Counted from the stretch's first letter, positions 12,801 through 25,382 are shown. The stretch: 64,000 nucleotides of DNA from Apostichopus japonicus (GCF_037975245.1 NC_092561.1:8987001-9051000); one strand, 5' to 3'. The notes: generated from the sequence alone by a model not told the origin. Numbers and translations: made by a program.

Positions 12801-15800
12801 ATCATCTTATAGGTGCTGAGTGTCATATATATCAGGCCTAGAAAGGCACAATGTTAGCCACTCGTTAAAACATCGACTGGCTAAAAATCAAGTTTCCGCA
12901 GGTGGCATTTTCCCGAATCACATTAAAATGTACATCCATTGCTGTACAGGCCCTGTGTAAGAGCAGCCCCAAAAATATCTGCTGATAATAAGCAGTAGCT
13001 CATTTTTTGTGTGTGCGAAAATTGTGCCTTTTTTAACAGGCGATTGCGTCACCCTACTTATCAGCTTTTTACATTCTGAATATTTACTGGCAACTTTGGC
13101 AAGTGCCATTTTTCTTTCTCCTATTACTGGCAAAATCGTAAATTCGACTGGCATTTATCCAGTAACTGACCTGAATATTCGGGACCTGTATATGTGATCT
13201 TATAAAGCCATTAGAAAGTGTTTTCTGTTTTACATATCATCACAGTAACATTGGATATTTATGTAACTATTCTTAAATAATAATTGCAGTATTGTTACTG
13301 GGATTTTAAACCTTAAACATAAAATCTTAAAACTGTTTGCGTCGGCTCAGGAAAACTCGCGTCTCTAGGCTGCTGTCCTCCATGAAAACTTGCACTTTAA
13401 ATACCTCAACAGGAACACACAATACTTAGTTATAACGAACCCCGACAACACGCTGGCTTGTGCGTAAGGGAAGCTTATAGTAACTGTAAAATTGCAAGCG
13501 AGAAATTTGGCTCTAGACTAGTGACCACATACAATACAGGCTTGGACGGATGATGCAATGCACAATCTGTACGGTATACAACTCCAACGTAATTAGTCTA
13601 TGGTAATGTAATAGGCTATGCATATGCCGTGAATGGCGGAAATCAAGCAGAACGAGTTTCTAGACAATATGCCAGCATAAAAATACCGACTGCACTTTTC
13701 AACTAATTTAATCGAGCCCTACAAATGCTGTGTGCATATGCTGTGAAATGTCGGAAATGAAGCAAAACGAGTGACATTAATGTTTCTAGAGAAGTTAAAG
13801 TTTGCGTCCCTATCGAAAACCATTTGCGTTTATTGTATGAACTATTTTTACTATAGTGTAGTTGTAAAGACGCGATTGTGTATATCACTGCACATGCATT
13901 GTGAATACTCTTCACAATATATAGGGCAGATGCCACCCAGTGCCCAAGCTTCGCTGTTTCACAGGGTCGGCTCGCCACACTCCACTTTCTGTCCGCCTTT
14001 CACCGGTAGTAGCTCCATGCTTTGACATTGCAGTGATTTCACCAGCGACCGACTCTTCAAAAATCCCTGTACACAAAGTGTGATGATCTCGCTAAATTCC
14101 ACGCAGCTCATTAACGCTTGTACATAGGCCTGTTCAAACTTCAGAGTTTCAACAGCACATGCGCAAATCATTGAAAGCCTGTGAAGAAAAGATCATATCA
14201 CCATACCTACAACACTTAATCAAAACTCGAGTATATGTTGGAAGATTCGTTCCTTGCACATAATGTCAGAAGTGTTCTTGGTCTAAACTAAAAGAAATGT
14301 AACATTGCTGAGCGAGGTTGTGTTTATTTCCATATACCCCACAATCCCTCTCGCAAATCGAAACTCCAAACTGAATTCGTTTTATGAATGAACTTGATTG
14401 GCGGGTTTGATAAACTAGTTCAGTGAGTGTTTTACCTACGTACTTCAAGTTCAATTGTGCCCTTCCCGTTGCTCACGAAGTGCAGACTACATCCAACCAT
14501 AGAGCAACTGATCCAACATTTACCCTGGACGCTTTGCAGTATCTCCAAAGAAACCAGCTCCACGAAAATTATAGTATGTGAATAACTCTTTACGCAATGT
14601 CGATGAAAAAAATCTCATACTTCAATGGCTACTTTTGATGATGCATGAAATACAGTAATTTACACATGAATATTGCACCAAAAAGATCACCCGAAAATGT
14701 ACGCAAGTTTGCAACGAAGAAATTAATGTGGTTTGAATGCACATTTTGCATTAGCAACTCTCAATACGGAGAGAACAAACAAATGAAGTCCTTTTCATTC
14801 TCAGATATGTTTCCTTCCCCCCAAAAATTCACAGAATGTCTCAACTCATAACATTTAAGCTTAAAACAATGATTCAAACATTATGTAATAGTGTCTCAGA
14901 AAGACTTCAAGTGCAGCTTCGTAACATGAATGCTTGTTGTCGAAACATACCTATGTGACAAAAAGGCTTATTGAGTGCACACATATGATAGCCTATACTG
15001 CAAACTTCGCTATATCTACACATGTATGGGAAAGTAACGTTACAAGTAGTCGCAGTTAAACCAATACACTTTGTGTTCATTGAACACTGAAGGTGAAAAA
15101 CGTTTTTAGACAAGAGACTATTAGCCAATCAAATCACGGGAAATTTGGAAAAACCATCATTGGCTAATTATATCATGAAAATCTCTGTAATAAAAATGTT
15201 AGCTCTGCACCGAAGTAACGTGCGGTTGATCGTGAAGATCTTAGTTGTTTTCAAACAATCATCTGTACAATTGGAAGAAATTTCGGTTCTTTTGAGAAGA
15301 AGAGGTGGTGATTTTTAAAAAGAAAGATGTTCGTTCACAATGTGTTTCCTTACGTTTGGCAAAGGCATAGTTGTGAGTGTGTATACTTGGAGTTTGTTTC
15401 TCAGAAAATAGGGTCGCGTCAATCGGACGGAAGAAGAACTTTTGAAGATTTTGCGTCCCTGGCTAAAACACTGCGTTCCTAGACTCAGAATCCAGCGTTT
15501 GTAACAATGCTGAATTTATTGGAATTAATGTATTAGACAAATGTAGTTCATTTTGCACTTTAAGAGCATTATTTTCAAATACCTTTCCAAATTAATGAAA
15601 ATAAACAGTGAGCTTGATCAAGACAAAACATGAAATATTCATTACTCTCGCCAGCAGCTCTAAGATGTCTGTTTTAGACTTGTTCAAAAGTCTTAGTCTT
15701 AGCATATGATAGTACATCAAAATTACTAAAAAGCTATTTGCAGATGTGTTCTTCGGTAACATCTGCTTCGAAGTTAAAGGGATATTCTGGTGGCAAAACT

Positions 15801-18800
15801 GTATCTGACAAATGTCTTGATGGGAACAACATTCCCACAACATTATTTTAAAAACCTATCTCAATATCTTGTATCTAACTCACTGGCTAAAGAACTCAAT
15901 TCTTCCATAGAGTAGATCACAGTAGATGTTCTGTGATGGTACAAAGGCAAATTATGTTCTTCAAAAGCTTTATGTTGCTAATATTATAATCATCTTGTTG
16001 ATTAAATATCTTCTAGACCTGATGAATTGGAATGTTTTCTTAACTATCAAGGTTCTCTCTGTATGTAGAATTCCTCTTTGAATAAGTGAGCTTAATATTA
16101 TCAAGAAAAATAAACCCAATTTCAACTGAATTGTTGTGGTAATATCATTGATGAATTTGGAATATTTGCTTCACTATTGAGGTTCTGTGAATTTACAATT
16201 CCTCTTCGAATAAGTGAGCTTAATATTATCAAGGACACACCCAGCTTCAGCTGAATTGATGTGATGACATCATTCAGGCGCGGCGGAACGGAAAAATTAT
16301 TGGGGGGGCTAATGTGTGGAGACTATCTAAGCGGAGCGCCACCATCGGTTGGCGCGGAGCGTACAAGAAAATGTTGTGTTTTTTTCAAACCCCCAGATGG
16401 CCGGAAACGGCACTTCCCGAGTGTTTAATGCTGCAAATACCTAGCCCTAAAATATGGGTCTCAAGCCTGCAATTTCTCAGATTGCACGTAAAAGTCTGTA
16501 AAAACATTGTAATTTGTATATTCGATGGTGTTCTAAGAGAGTAGCTATTACTCGTAGTGTACTCGCAAAGACGTTTTTGAGTGTAGTAAGCGCAGTGGCG
16601 GAACTAGGGGTATTGGTCAGGGGGGGGGCAAGAATGGTCTGTAGGGGCACTTTCGACACTATCTAAGCGGAGCGCCACCACAGGTTGGCGCGGAGCGTAC
16701 AGAGAATTTTTGAGTAAAGTTACTCCCTAGATTGCAGGAAATGACCCTTTCCGGGCCTTGCTAATTTGCAGATAAACGGAGAATAAATAGGTGTCGTCGC
16801 CATTTTGTCGGAAAATTACACCAACAGAATATGACAAATGTCAATAGGTATATGAGTGCGCAATAAAATAGTCAATAATCGCAAATAAGTAAAAAGTAGT
16901 GAAAAGCTGAAAAGGGCGCCAGCAGTCCATTTGAGTCCGTCAGGGGGGGGGGGCATCCGCCCCTGACTGTATATATGGACGCTCCGCCACTAAGTAAGGG
17001 GATGTTGGAGAACTGGCTGAAATGAGGCAAGTCATTGGCCTAAGACGAAGTTGTGTTACGCTTACCGGTACTCACACTCACTGCTTCCACTTTTCACGGG
17101 GCGTGAAGACGCGGTCGGGGTGACAATGTGGTCTATAGCCAGGGGACGGGCCGAGGGTCCCCCAGCAATTACTAAAATTATTACACCTATATAGTATACG
17201 TGTGCATCGGACAGATCGACAAGTATGCATTGAAAAATGGGCAGATGTACGTTTCGGAGCCTTGGTAAATATTGGGGGGGCTTATCATGCATTTGCCCCC
17301 TCAACTTTTTCATTGGGGGGCTGAGCCCCCCAAGCCCCCCCCCCCCGGTTCCGCCGCCACTGACATCATTCACTCTGTTGTTGCCAGGTGCATTCACAAA
17401 ATACCTCCATATTTTGAAATATTCATATATACTGTATTTGCCATAGGTAATGCTATGAGGAAGTGGTTTTGACCTAACGATGCCTACAATTTCCAGCACT
17501 TTTATTCAAGCAATCAAATGCAGCCACAGGATTATCCGTTTCATAATTGTTTATCAATTAATGCAGTTTTGGTATTCAGGAAGATATAGAGCCTAAATAA
17601 GCTGGACTGCACAAGACATCCCTACAAACTTCTTAACTTCTGGTCTTCAGAAGATATAGAGCCTAACTATACTGGACTGCTCACGGCATCCCTACAAACT
17701 TCTGGTATTCAGGAAGATATAGAGCCTAAAGATACTGGACTGCACAAGGAATCCTTACAAACTTCTGGTTTCAGGAGGATATAGAGCCTAAATAAACTGG
17801 ACTGAACAAGGCATCCCTACAAACTTCTGGTATTCAGGAAGATAGTGAGCCTAAATAGGCTGCACTGCACAAGGCATCCCTACAGTACAAACTTCTGGTT
17901 TTCAGGAAGATATATAGCCTAAATATACTGGACTGCACAAGGCATGACTACAAACTTCTGTATTCAGGAAGATATATAGCATAAATATGCTGGACTGCAC
18001 AAGGAATCCCTACAAACTTCTGGTATTCATGAAGATATAGAGCCTAAATAAACTGGACTGCACAAGGCATCCCTACAAACTTCTGGTATTCAGCAAGATA
18101 TAGAGCCTAAATAAACTGGACTGCACAAGGCATGCCTACAAACTTTTAAACTTCTGTATTCAGGAAGATATAGAGCCAAAATATACTGGACTGCTCACGG
18201 CATCCTTACAAACTTCTGGTATTCAGGAAGATATATAGCCTAAATAAACTGGACTGCACAAGGCATCCCTACAAACTTCTGGTATTCAGGAAGATATATA
18301 GCCTAAATAAACTGGACTGCACAAGGCATCCCTACAAACCTGTGGTATTCAAGAAGATATAGAGCCTAAATAGACTGCACTGCACAAGGCATCCCTACAA
18401 ACTTCTGGTATTCAGGAAGATATATAGCCTAAATATACTGGACTGCACAAGGCATCCCTACAAACCTGTGGTATTCAAGAAGATAGTGAGCCTAAATAGA
18501 CTGCACTGCACAAGGCATCCCTACAAACTTCTGGTATTCAGGAAGATATATAGCCTAAATATACTGGACTGCACAAGGCATCCCTACAAACTTCTGGTAT
18601 TCAGGAAGATAGTGAGCCTAAATAGGCTGCACTGCACAAGGCATCCCTACAGTACAAACTTCTGGTTTTCAGGAAGATATATAGCCTAAATATACTGGAC
18701 TGCACAAGGCATGACTACAAACTTCTGTATTCAGGAAGATATATAGCATAAATATGCTGGACTGCACAAGGAATCCCTACAAACTTCTGGTATTCATGGA

Positions 18801-21147
18801 GATATAGAGCCTAAATAGACTGCACTGCACAAGGCATCCCTACAGTACAAACTTCTGGTTTTCAGGAAGATATATAGCCTAAATATACTGGACTGCACAA
18901 GGCATCCCTACAAACTTCTTACTGTCTTTCGGTCATAAACAAAGACATGACGGTATTACTCAAAAAGAAGAAGAAAACCTTACATGCCCTTTCTTTGTGA
19001 ATGAACTGGTTTCATTCTTCGTTCTCTATCTTCCGTATTTCTTCTCTCTTTGAATCCAGAGTCTTTTGGGCCAAACAATGCTTCATTGTACCTGACAAAT
19101 GTTAAAATATGGAAGTAAAGATAAACTGTTTGAGGTGATACATATCTCTTCTATGTACTTGTGATACCCATCTAATGCTGACCCTCCAATCGTTTCCATT
19201 AGGAATTATAATTTAGCCTTTTGTCACATCAGCACTGCACTTGAAACAGTTCTTTCCACTACCATCGATCCTTTTCAGAAAAAACAGGGGCTGCCCAGAC
19301 TTTGCCAGGCTTCCAATATGCAACCCATAGCGGATTTTGTTAAGGGATAGTGTTACGGTTAGGCAAAAGCATGAGTGACTCCTATCAAATCGGTCACCCA
19401 TCGCGCGACTGAACACTGGATGACTCTACTTGACAGTCCTATCCTAGAAACCCATGCACAGTCGGCAGTGGGTGTGTGCTTAGGAACATGACTGCTTAAG
19501 AATTATCAGCGTTTGGAAGTCAGGTCAACTACAAGCGTGGAAACTAAACGTGTACAGTGTTCCCGACTGGCATTCGCCAGTGGGAGCAGGTTCACTCAGT
19601 ACCACAACTTCCCTGTTCCAACAAATCATACCAATCGTGGGAAATTCATTTTGTAAGTTTTACATAGAGGAGCATCGGTTATATCACAGAAGAGAGTCAT
19701 TCAGCGTAGGCTTGTCAGGCGTTCAGTGCACACAACACAGTGGTAAGAAAACTATGAAACTTCACAATTATCCAAAACCGGGTCACAATGGACTACACCA
19801 GTTCAATTGGGTTTCTTCAGTAAAGCATGTGTGAAGCCAATTTGAAAAAAAAAAAAGTGCAAACTATATTTCCCAACAGTACAAATACATTTCGACATTG
19901 TAAAGTGCACATGGCCTATGGTTGAAAGTATGTGTGTTCTGTAAATGATCATATAATTTGTATCTACATACACAAGTTTTGCCATTTTAAGTTTGTCAGA
20001 TACAAAAATTTTTAAATGGATCTCAATTTCTGGTACCAGTTGTTAATGTTTCCACTGTCAATTTAATGGGAACTTTTGATTAGATTTTGTGCAATCCATG
20101 AACTCATGAACTTGTATAATTTTATGCAATGGAATTATGAATTATGCTTTCCTTTGTGCAATAATGACATTTAACAGAAACAATGTAAGTATGAAACTTG
20201 CCAAAATTAACATATTTCATAAACAAGTATATCGAGACTCCTATTCCTTTCATATAAACCTTGAATTAGCCCATTGACGACACTTTGTTTTCAAAGTGTA
20301 TAATTAGAGCACAGCCCTCAAACGAGTGTTCCCAAAACCACATAAAGGAAAGACAAGAGTAAATTGTAAGATCACTTTTGATAGAAACAAGAGCGATGAT
20401 ATTACTCACAATTTACTGCCGACTTTTCCTTCAAGCTTTTGGAGGTCCTCAAAAGACACATCAGCTAACTCTGTAGAGGAAAGAGGTAAAGGACTTTATT
20501 TCTAAATTATTCTTGAAACACCGTATTGGTGCAAAACAGAAAGGTCACCAAAGTGGTTGGGGGAAGGGGTTAAAGGGGGAGATCATGGTTGGATTGACTT
20601 TGATTCTGTTTCTGTAGCTACATTATTTCCCAAGTAGAAAAACCTCTCGCTAACTCCAAGTCAGTTACATCTTTTGTAAATTAAAACAGAAAAGGTAATT
20701 TTGTTATTATCAAGATCATAATTGTCCATATTACTTAGGATCCAACCAGAAACTCTAGATAAGCATTTCTACCAACTGTCTGGCATAAATCCTGGCATAA
20801 AAATAATAAAAATAATAAAATGAGCAATATTGCACAATGAAAGGGTAAGAATGAAAAAATATAAAAATCCTTACCACCTTTCAAATGGTTCTGTGAATGA
20901 GAAAGGGAAGAATATATTAACATATGCACTGGATTAAAGAAAATGAGAAAGATGTTGGAGTTATCACTGCCTGTTACTACATAAGAAGACTTGCCAACGT
21001 ATAAGGAAGGGCCCTTCAAGAGTATTGCCTGTATAGAGTTTAGTAATCACTCAATCTGTATTAGGTGTATGCAAAGTGAGATAAAATGTTGACAAGAGGA
21101 TGAACATGACCAACTTGCATAATTAGCACACTTACCTCTTCCTCCAT
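9855..21147 (-). CDS. RRP36: RRP36, ribosomal RNA processing protein 36 homologue (231 residues, nine coding exons)
   Basis: Coding exons in transcript order: 21136-21147, 20875-20890, 20410-20470, 18984-19091, 12338-12404, 11478-11582, 10878-10952, 10342-10459, 9855-9988. All junctions are GT-AG and keep one frame through to a TAG stop. RRP36 is a nucleolar protein of the small-subunit processome, needed for early cleavages of pre-rRNA that lead to 18S rRNA; this is family knowledge. Visible family marks in order are SFEDLQKLEGKVGSKLYNEA (about residues 15-34), PLEMSSKRPVRK, the hallmark VSRDPRFDDLSGSFDEETF, a charged helical stretch rich in Lys/Glu, then GKKPYFIKKSDRK, and a basic C-terminus (KKSGKLEKYLTKKRKKNIAKDR) typical of nucleolar proteins. 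The ATG at 21147 gives MEEENHLKGELADVSF and is the first in frame after the untranslated exon. Length is close to the family norm. The second coding exon is only 16 nt. The intron 12405-18983 is full of repeats. I am confident of the identity; exact splice sites were read by eye. Confidence 0.93.
10620..10700. repeat. (AAT)n plus paired GCGCTTT/AAAGCGC repeat in an RRP36 intron
   Basis: An AAT trinucleotide run is followed by a block with AAGCGCTTTCC and TCTCAAAGCGCTGTACAG. Blocks of this kind are widely dispersed in marine animal genomes and often sit at the ends of retroposons; assignment to a family was not possible by eye. Confidence 0.45.
12833..13188. mobile_element. Possible short non-autonomous DNA transposon in an RRP36 intron
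   Basis: The left end begins CAGGCCTAGAA and the right end, read on the other strand, begins CAGGTCCCGAA. Flanks share only a TATAT core, so a target-site duplication is not convincing. Internal GACTGGC/ACTGGCA motifs recur. This is a weak call. Confidence 0.3.
13189..16018. other. RRP36 intron interior, no exon seen
   Basis: No coding exon is recognised. A diverged duplication of about 55 bp is visible (about 13618-13672 and 13731-13790), sharing GCATATGC, GAAATCAAGC/GAAATGAAGC and a GTTTCTAGA core. The rest is ordinary AT-rich intron. Confidence 0.4.
16019..16274. repeat. Tandem duplication, two diverged units of about 128 bp
   Basis: Both units begin GATGAATT, carry GAATAAGTGAGCTTAATA in the middle and end in a TCATT. 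The second unit ends exactly where the adjacent hAT-like element begins, so its last 8 bases are that element's left target-site copy. Confidence 0.8.
16275..17362. mobile_element. Non-autonomous hAT-like transposon (1088 bp) with perfect 8-bp target duplication
   Basis: The left end reads CAGGCGCGGCGGAACGG and the right end, on the opposite strand, CAGTGGCGGCGGAACCGG. The element is flanked by identical octamers ACATCATT at 16267-16274 and 17363-17370. An 8-bp duplication with CAG..CTG ends is the hAT signature. It has no transposase frame. It holds a second, nested element (16593-16992), and a block of about 40 bp containing TCTAAGCGGAGCGCCACC is present both outside (about 16324) and inside (about 16662) that nested copy, so the two are related. 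It lies in the largest RRP36 intron. Confidence 0.85.
16593..16992. mobile_element. Nested hAT-like miniature element (400 bp)
   Basis: It begins CAGTGGCGGAACTAGGGG and ends GCTCCGCCACTA. The flanking octamers are AGTAAGCG (16585-16592) and AGTAAGGG (16993-17000), matching at 7 of 8 positions. It has a G run near the left end and no coding capacity. Confidence 0.7.
17565..18925. repeat. Minisatellite, about 21 units of 61-68 bp, in an RRP36 intron
   Basis: Each unit carries AGGAAGATATAGAGCCTAAA, then ACTGGACTGCACAAGGC and ATCCCTACAAACTTCTGG. Units vary by small indels such as TACAGTACAAAC and by GATAGTGAG in place of GATATAGAG. A block of about three units at 17838-18031 recurs almost unchanged at 18604-18797, showing higher-order duplication. 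Open frames through it are by-products of the repeat. Confidence 0.97.
19092..20409. other. RRP36 intron, no exon seen
   Basis: Apart from its splice sites I see no coding exon or clear repeat. Short open frames occur on both strands without family features. Confidence 0.45.
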
Positions 21148-21843
21148 TTTGAATGCTCTGGACATTTACGAGAAGAAAGCAACCTGTAGGAAAAAGCAAT
21201 AAACATAGATCAAGACTGGATATGAAACTGTATTGCATTTTCTCAGGTGAATTGCAAACATACACAAACATATATGTTAGAATCACACAGACTAAAAAAG
21301 ACTACTACATCTGATTACTGAAGACTATTATAGACATTTAAATAACAAAAGTGTCCTACTGAACAGTAAATGGTCAAGTTATGGGCTGTTTGAATGAGAG
21401 TGTGTTCTGTAAAAAACATTACTTACCCTGTCTTGTGTACTAACATTAGCATTAACTGATACTAAGCCTATATTCGGACATTAGCCTACTTGAAGTTTGT
21501 TTCAACTCTGTTCAATGAAAAGCACCACAAAGTACGTCAATCGCTTGGCCGTTATTGATAACTCAATAGGCTAATTATTTTGCGTGAGCGTTCCTCAATC
21601 ACAAGCGAAATACTACTATAGGCCTATGTTGCCACCTTTCCTTTTCGTGGAACTAGGCCCAACTTATGCCTAACGTTACAGGCCAAAGGTATGCTACCAT
21701 ACCACTACCAGTTTCTGCACCCTACTGTTCAACTACAAAGCGCATACGGATACACTTATTCGTATTTCCATGGGAGCTACTGAAAATAATTAAATAATAC
21801 GAATAAGATATACTAAGAAGACAAAGAATCGGACATTACTTAC

Positions 21844-21970
21844 CTCACATTGACACAACGGGACATGTGCCTCTGTCTGTGTGGTTTTTTTTTTTCACTA
21901 CCTGATCAGCTGAGCCAAAGATAATTAACGGGAAAGATATAACACTCTTGCTGTTTGGTACGGAACAATT
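21844..21970 (-). other. RRP36: Probable 5' untranslated exon of RRP36
   Basis: On the minus strand a strong donor (GTGAG|GTAAGTAATG) ends an exon whose lower edge is 21844. The next exon downstream (21136-21183) begins after a CTACAG acceptor and holds the ATG, so a noncoding first exon is expected here. Its upper limit, the transcription start, is an estimate. Confidence 0.5.
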
Positions 21971-22494
21971 GAATTACATGACGTGACGTTTCCGGTTCAT
22001 GGTGACGTAACCGCTTACGTGGTTCTGGCTACAACATACAATCTGTTGGCATATCATTAAGGATGACTTTCCTTGGAATAAAACCCTAATAACACGGATA
22101 AAATCAAGAAGTCTATGACAGCGAAAGCATGAGAGATTTGTCTGACATTGACAAGTATTGTTCAAATCCATCCATCGATATAACTCAAGAGGAAACAATC
22201 ATGTAAGGTAACGGGGTGTCTCACTCACTTACTGTTCAATAAATAATGGTCAGTTGGTCACCGATCTCCGAGTCCTTTAGTTACACGTAGCTATTATGCC
22301 GACTTTACATTATAAAGATAACATTCTATATTTCTTATCACGTGAACATGTTTTGAAAATCATGATTACAGTTAATTGCATTTAAAGTCTTTAAACAGTA
22401 CGATAAAATATATACCTTTGTTTTCACTAGTCACTGAAGAAATAACTCGGGTCTTAAAGCTGAATAGGAACTCGATGCAACAATTGGGGTACAG

Positions 22495-22864
22495 CATTGG
22501 CGTAGGAGGCGAGGGGGGGGGGGGCTGGGGGCTGCAATAACCAAACATTTTTGTGTGAAAATTCGGGAAATATGCTGAGAATTTTTCGGGCACTTATAAA
22601 AATAAAAATAAATTGCAATGTGTTTTTCAATATATATATATGTTATATTACTACTATCATTATTATTGTAACGACTTGCCCAAAAATGATAATCAATATG
22701 TAAGGGTAATAACACGGCAAATGATCATATGTAATTGGCATGCGATGTAATAACCGATGCATGCCAATATGATAGGAACATTAACAGTTGAAAAATTTTG
22801 GTTATATTTTTTTTCGGGCAAGTCGTTACAGCCCCCCAAATCAAATTGGGCTCCAACGCCTATG
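22495..22864. mobile_element. hAT-like miniature element (370 bp) with perfect 8-bp target duplication
   Basis: The ends are CATTGGCGTAGGAGGC on the left and, on the opposite strand, CATAGGCGTTGGAGCCC on the right. Identical octamers GGGTACAG flank it (22487-22494 and 22865-22872). An internal inverted pair GTAACGACTTGCCC / GGGCAAGTCGTTAC (about 22668 and 22816) suggests a further hairpin or nested piece. It is noncoding and lies upstream of RRP36. Confidence 0.82.
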
Positions 22865-22872
22865 GGGTACAG

Positions 22873-25312
22873 TCATCTTCCAAGTCCTTTGGCAGCTAGC
22901 CTATACATTTCAGGGAGGCTATATCATGCCATTATTTTTCAACATTTTGGAATTACAAAAGAAGCAAGCTGGGTACTGAAAATAAATGTGGAATGATGGA
23001 GAAGAAGGATTTTAAAAATAACCTTCATTCAAGCATAAACCTTTTGCTCTATTTGAGCAGTAAGTTCTCCTTTCAGTGTCTATAAATGTCGATTTTGTTA
23101 GATCTTTACATCAACCCTTTTCTCTATAGTACATCAACCCTTTTCTCTATAGTATACTGTAAAACCTGCCAATTTTTAACCTTCAAAATAAACCAAAACT
23201 GTTAGCAAACTGCTAATCCACTAAAGAGCCTATATAAGAAACTGAAGAAGAAGATCCTGCTAGGATCGAAAGGTCAGGCCCTCTTATTACTTTTACAGTT
23301 TTTAACCTTGCACGAGTCTCTATTTCCGGTTTCCCATTTCAGACGAAGGTTCTCTTCTACCCTGGTCTATAGTCTCAGCTGAAGCTAGCAGACAATCACA
23401 GCATTACTGATCCAAATTTCTAGTGCCCATTTGTCAATGTGAATGTCGGCTATAAAGAAGGCCGATGTAAGCCAAATTATTGTGATGTCAAAATACGCTG
23501 TTACGTGTCTTTCATCGTAACAGCCTCACCCGATCTCGTCTCGTCACTGGTGTTTCATTGTGGAAAACTAAATGCATGCAACACAGTACCGTCACTACCG
23601 TGGTAGTCGGTAGTTCCCAAGTGACTCACCAACCGCCAACATGATCCAAGTAAATATTTCATTGCCATTGGATTCGTGATGGTCACTGACATAAAAGCTT
23701 CATGATTATGTAACTAGTATCTGTTTAAGTGACAGGGGTTGAGAGTCGATCAAATTGTTTTGTTTAACGTGCCCAAATTCTAATTTGGTTGACTTTTCTC
23801 TAAAAAATATTCCACACCATGAGCAAAATATGTCTAGGTAAAATCCCACCTCTCTCTAATCACCAAACTCATCATCTGGAGGGTATGGTTCATGAGAAGT
23901 TTGCATTTCTAGTCTCTTCCATAAGGAATGTCATGAAGCGACACTTTTTGCAAAAGTAGATATTGTGTCCATGATACAAGATCGACACCAAATCAGAATT
24001 TAAGTTCTGTTAGCCAACACCACAGTATTAAAAAAGAAGAGTAGGGAAGTATCAAATATAGCACATGACAGTGACCAACAAGGGTCGACAAGAGTTTTTG
24101 TTAACCAAGTTTCAGCTGAGCGCAGCACTATCCGATATTCACTGGGTGAAGTAAATGGCACAGGGGTTCTAGTATCCATTACATAAATATTCTATTGCTG
24201 GAAATGATAGAATTTTGTTGCCGACTTGTACATAATACATCCCTTTATAGTTTGGAGGGAATGGGGTGGGTGTTGGGGAGGGGGGTGGGGAAAGTACTGA
24301 GGTTAGGAAGACACAGGAATTCACACAAGAAAGCTTAGTTGGCCAGACAGCTTAACTGAATTAACTTCAATCAATGCCACGGTTGGCAAGGTATTTAAGC
24401 AAAAATTTACTGAACCAAGAAACTTCTGTCAATCAGCTTTGAGAGTCAAATTTGGCAAACATTTTTTTATATAGCAAGATTAGTGATGTTTTGCTTCATA
24501 CGTGGAGAAAATGTCAAAATCTGAGAAACATTTGATTTGTACATCATCCAAGCTAATAAATAGGGTACAAAACAGAATGTTCAGGAACAACTAGAATAAT
24601 TAATTGCTTGCTTGCACAATTAACATTCACTAGATGCAAGAAACAGGCAACAATTTTTAGAGTTTGATTAACTGTCATCTTAGTTAAAGTACAAACCTTT
24701 GGCAGATTCAGTGAACTTGTCAATCTCACAGGGTGGGGTGGGGTGGGGTGGGGTAGGATAAGTAGCAGATTTACAGCCAGTTGGGACTTGGGACAAAATT
24801 CCAATGTCAATACCACTCTACACCGTTATCGCATTTCATGCTTTAGAGCACTCGTTCTGACAGTACGAACATTTCCAAACCATTACTTTATTGTAACCAG
24901 GACTTCCACCCTGTTCAAACTGTCAGTACAAGTGCTTTGTAGCATGACATGAAAGTACAGTTAACAACAAAATTGTCCCAAACTGAGTGCAGAATCTAAT
25001 CAGAAGTGTGAATATTCAAACACATAACAATAAAATAAAATACAAAGAAATGTTTTCTTTTCATTTAATATTTGTATATTCAATTTGCCCTTTATGTTGC
25101 AACAACTTGGCATGATGTCATAGTTATTTATAGCTACACTCGTATGCATTCATTCCTCTACAAGAAGTTGTAAATAGCCTTTTAAAACCACTCAGCAACT
25201 ACTTTTACGCTTTACACATAATTTGTGTTTCAGCAAATATCTCCAAGGAAATTTTAAAAGGATTGCCAGTTTTTTTTTCATAAATCAAGATATTTCTTTC
25301 GGAATTGACCGA
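22873..25312. other. Intergenic between RRP36 and RPL10A
   Basis: No gene seen. It contains one copy of the stem-loop GAAGATCCT..AGGATCGAAA motif (23242-23280), a short direct repeat of CATCAACCCTTTTCTCTATAG at about 23110 and 23133, and a GGGGT pentamer run at 24731-24755. The rest is AT-rich. Confidence 0.5.
23242..23280 (+). repeat. Retroelement-associated stem-loop motif, copy 1
   Basis: It reads CTGAAGAAGAAGATCCTGCT then AGGATCGAAAGGTCAGGCC: an ATCCT/AGGAT stem between a CTGAAGA box and a GAAA box. Related copies occur at 33781, 50711 and 51585. The layout recalls the minimal hammerhead-ribozyme core found with Penelope-like retroelements; that match is from memory and untested. Confidence 0.45.
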
Positions 25313-25318
25313 TTTATT
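25313..25318 (-). terminator. RPL10A: Polyadenylation signal AATAAA of RPL10A
   Basis: TTTATT on the plus strand is AATAAA on the gene strand, about 65 bp past the stop at 25383. Such a short 3' UTR is usual for ribosomal protein genes. Confidence 0.65.
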
Positions 25319-25382
25319 ACAAGTGTGGGTACGGATTGAGAGTTTGTTGTAGCTTAACAAAAGGCAATTGTGGAAGGCACAC

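Noticed and set aside
17565-18925. CRISPR-like array
   Set aside because: Repeats are contiguous, diverged minisatellite units without unique spacers, in an animal intron.
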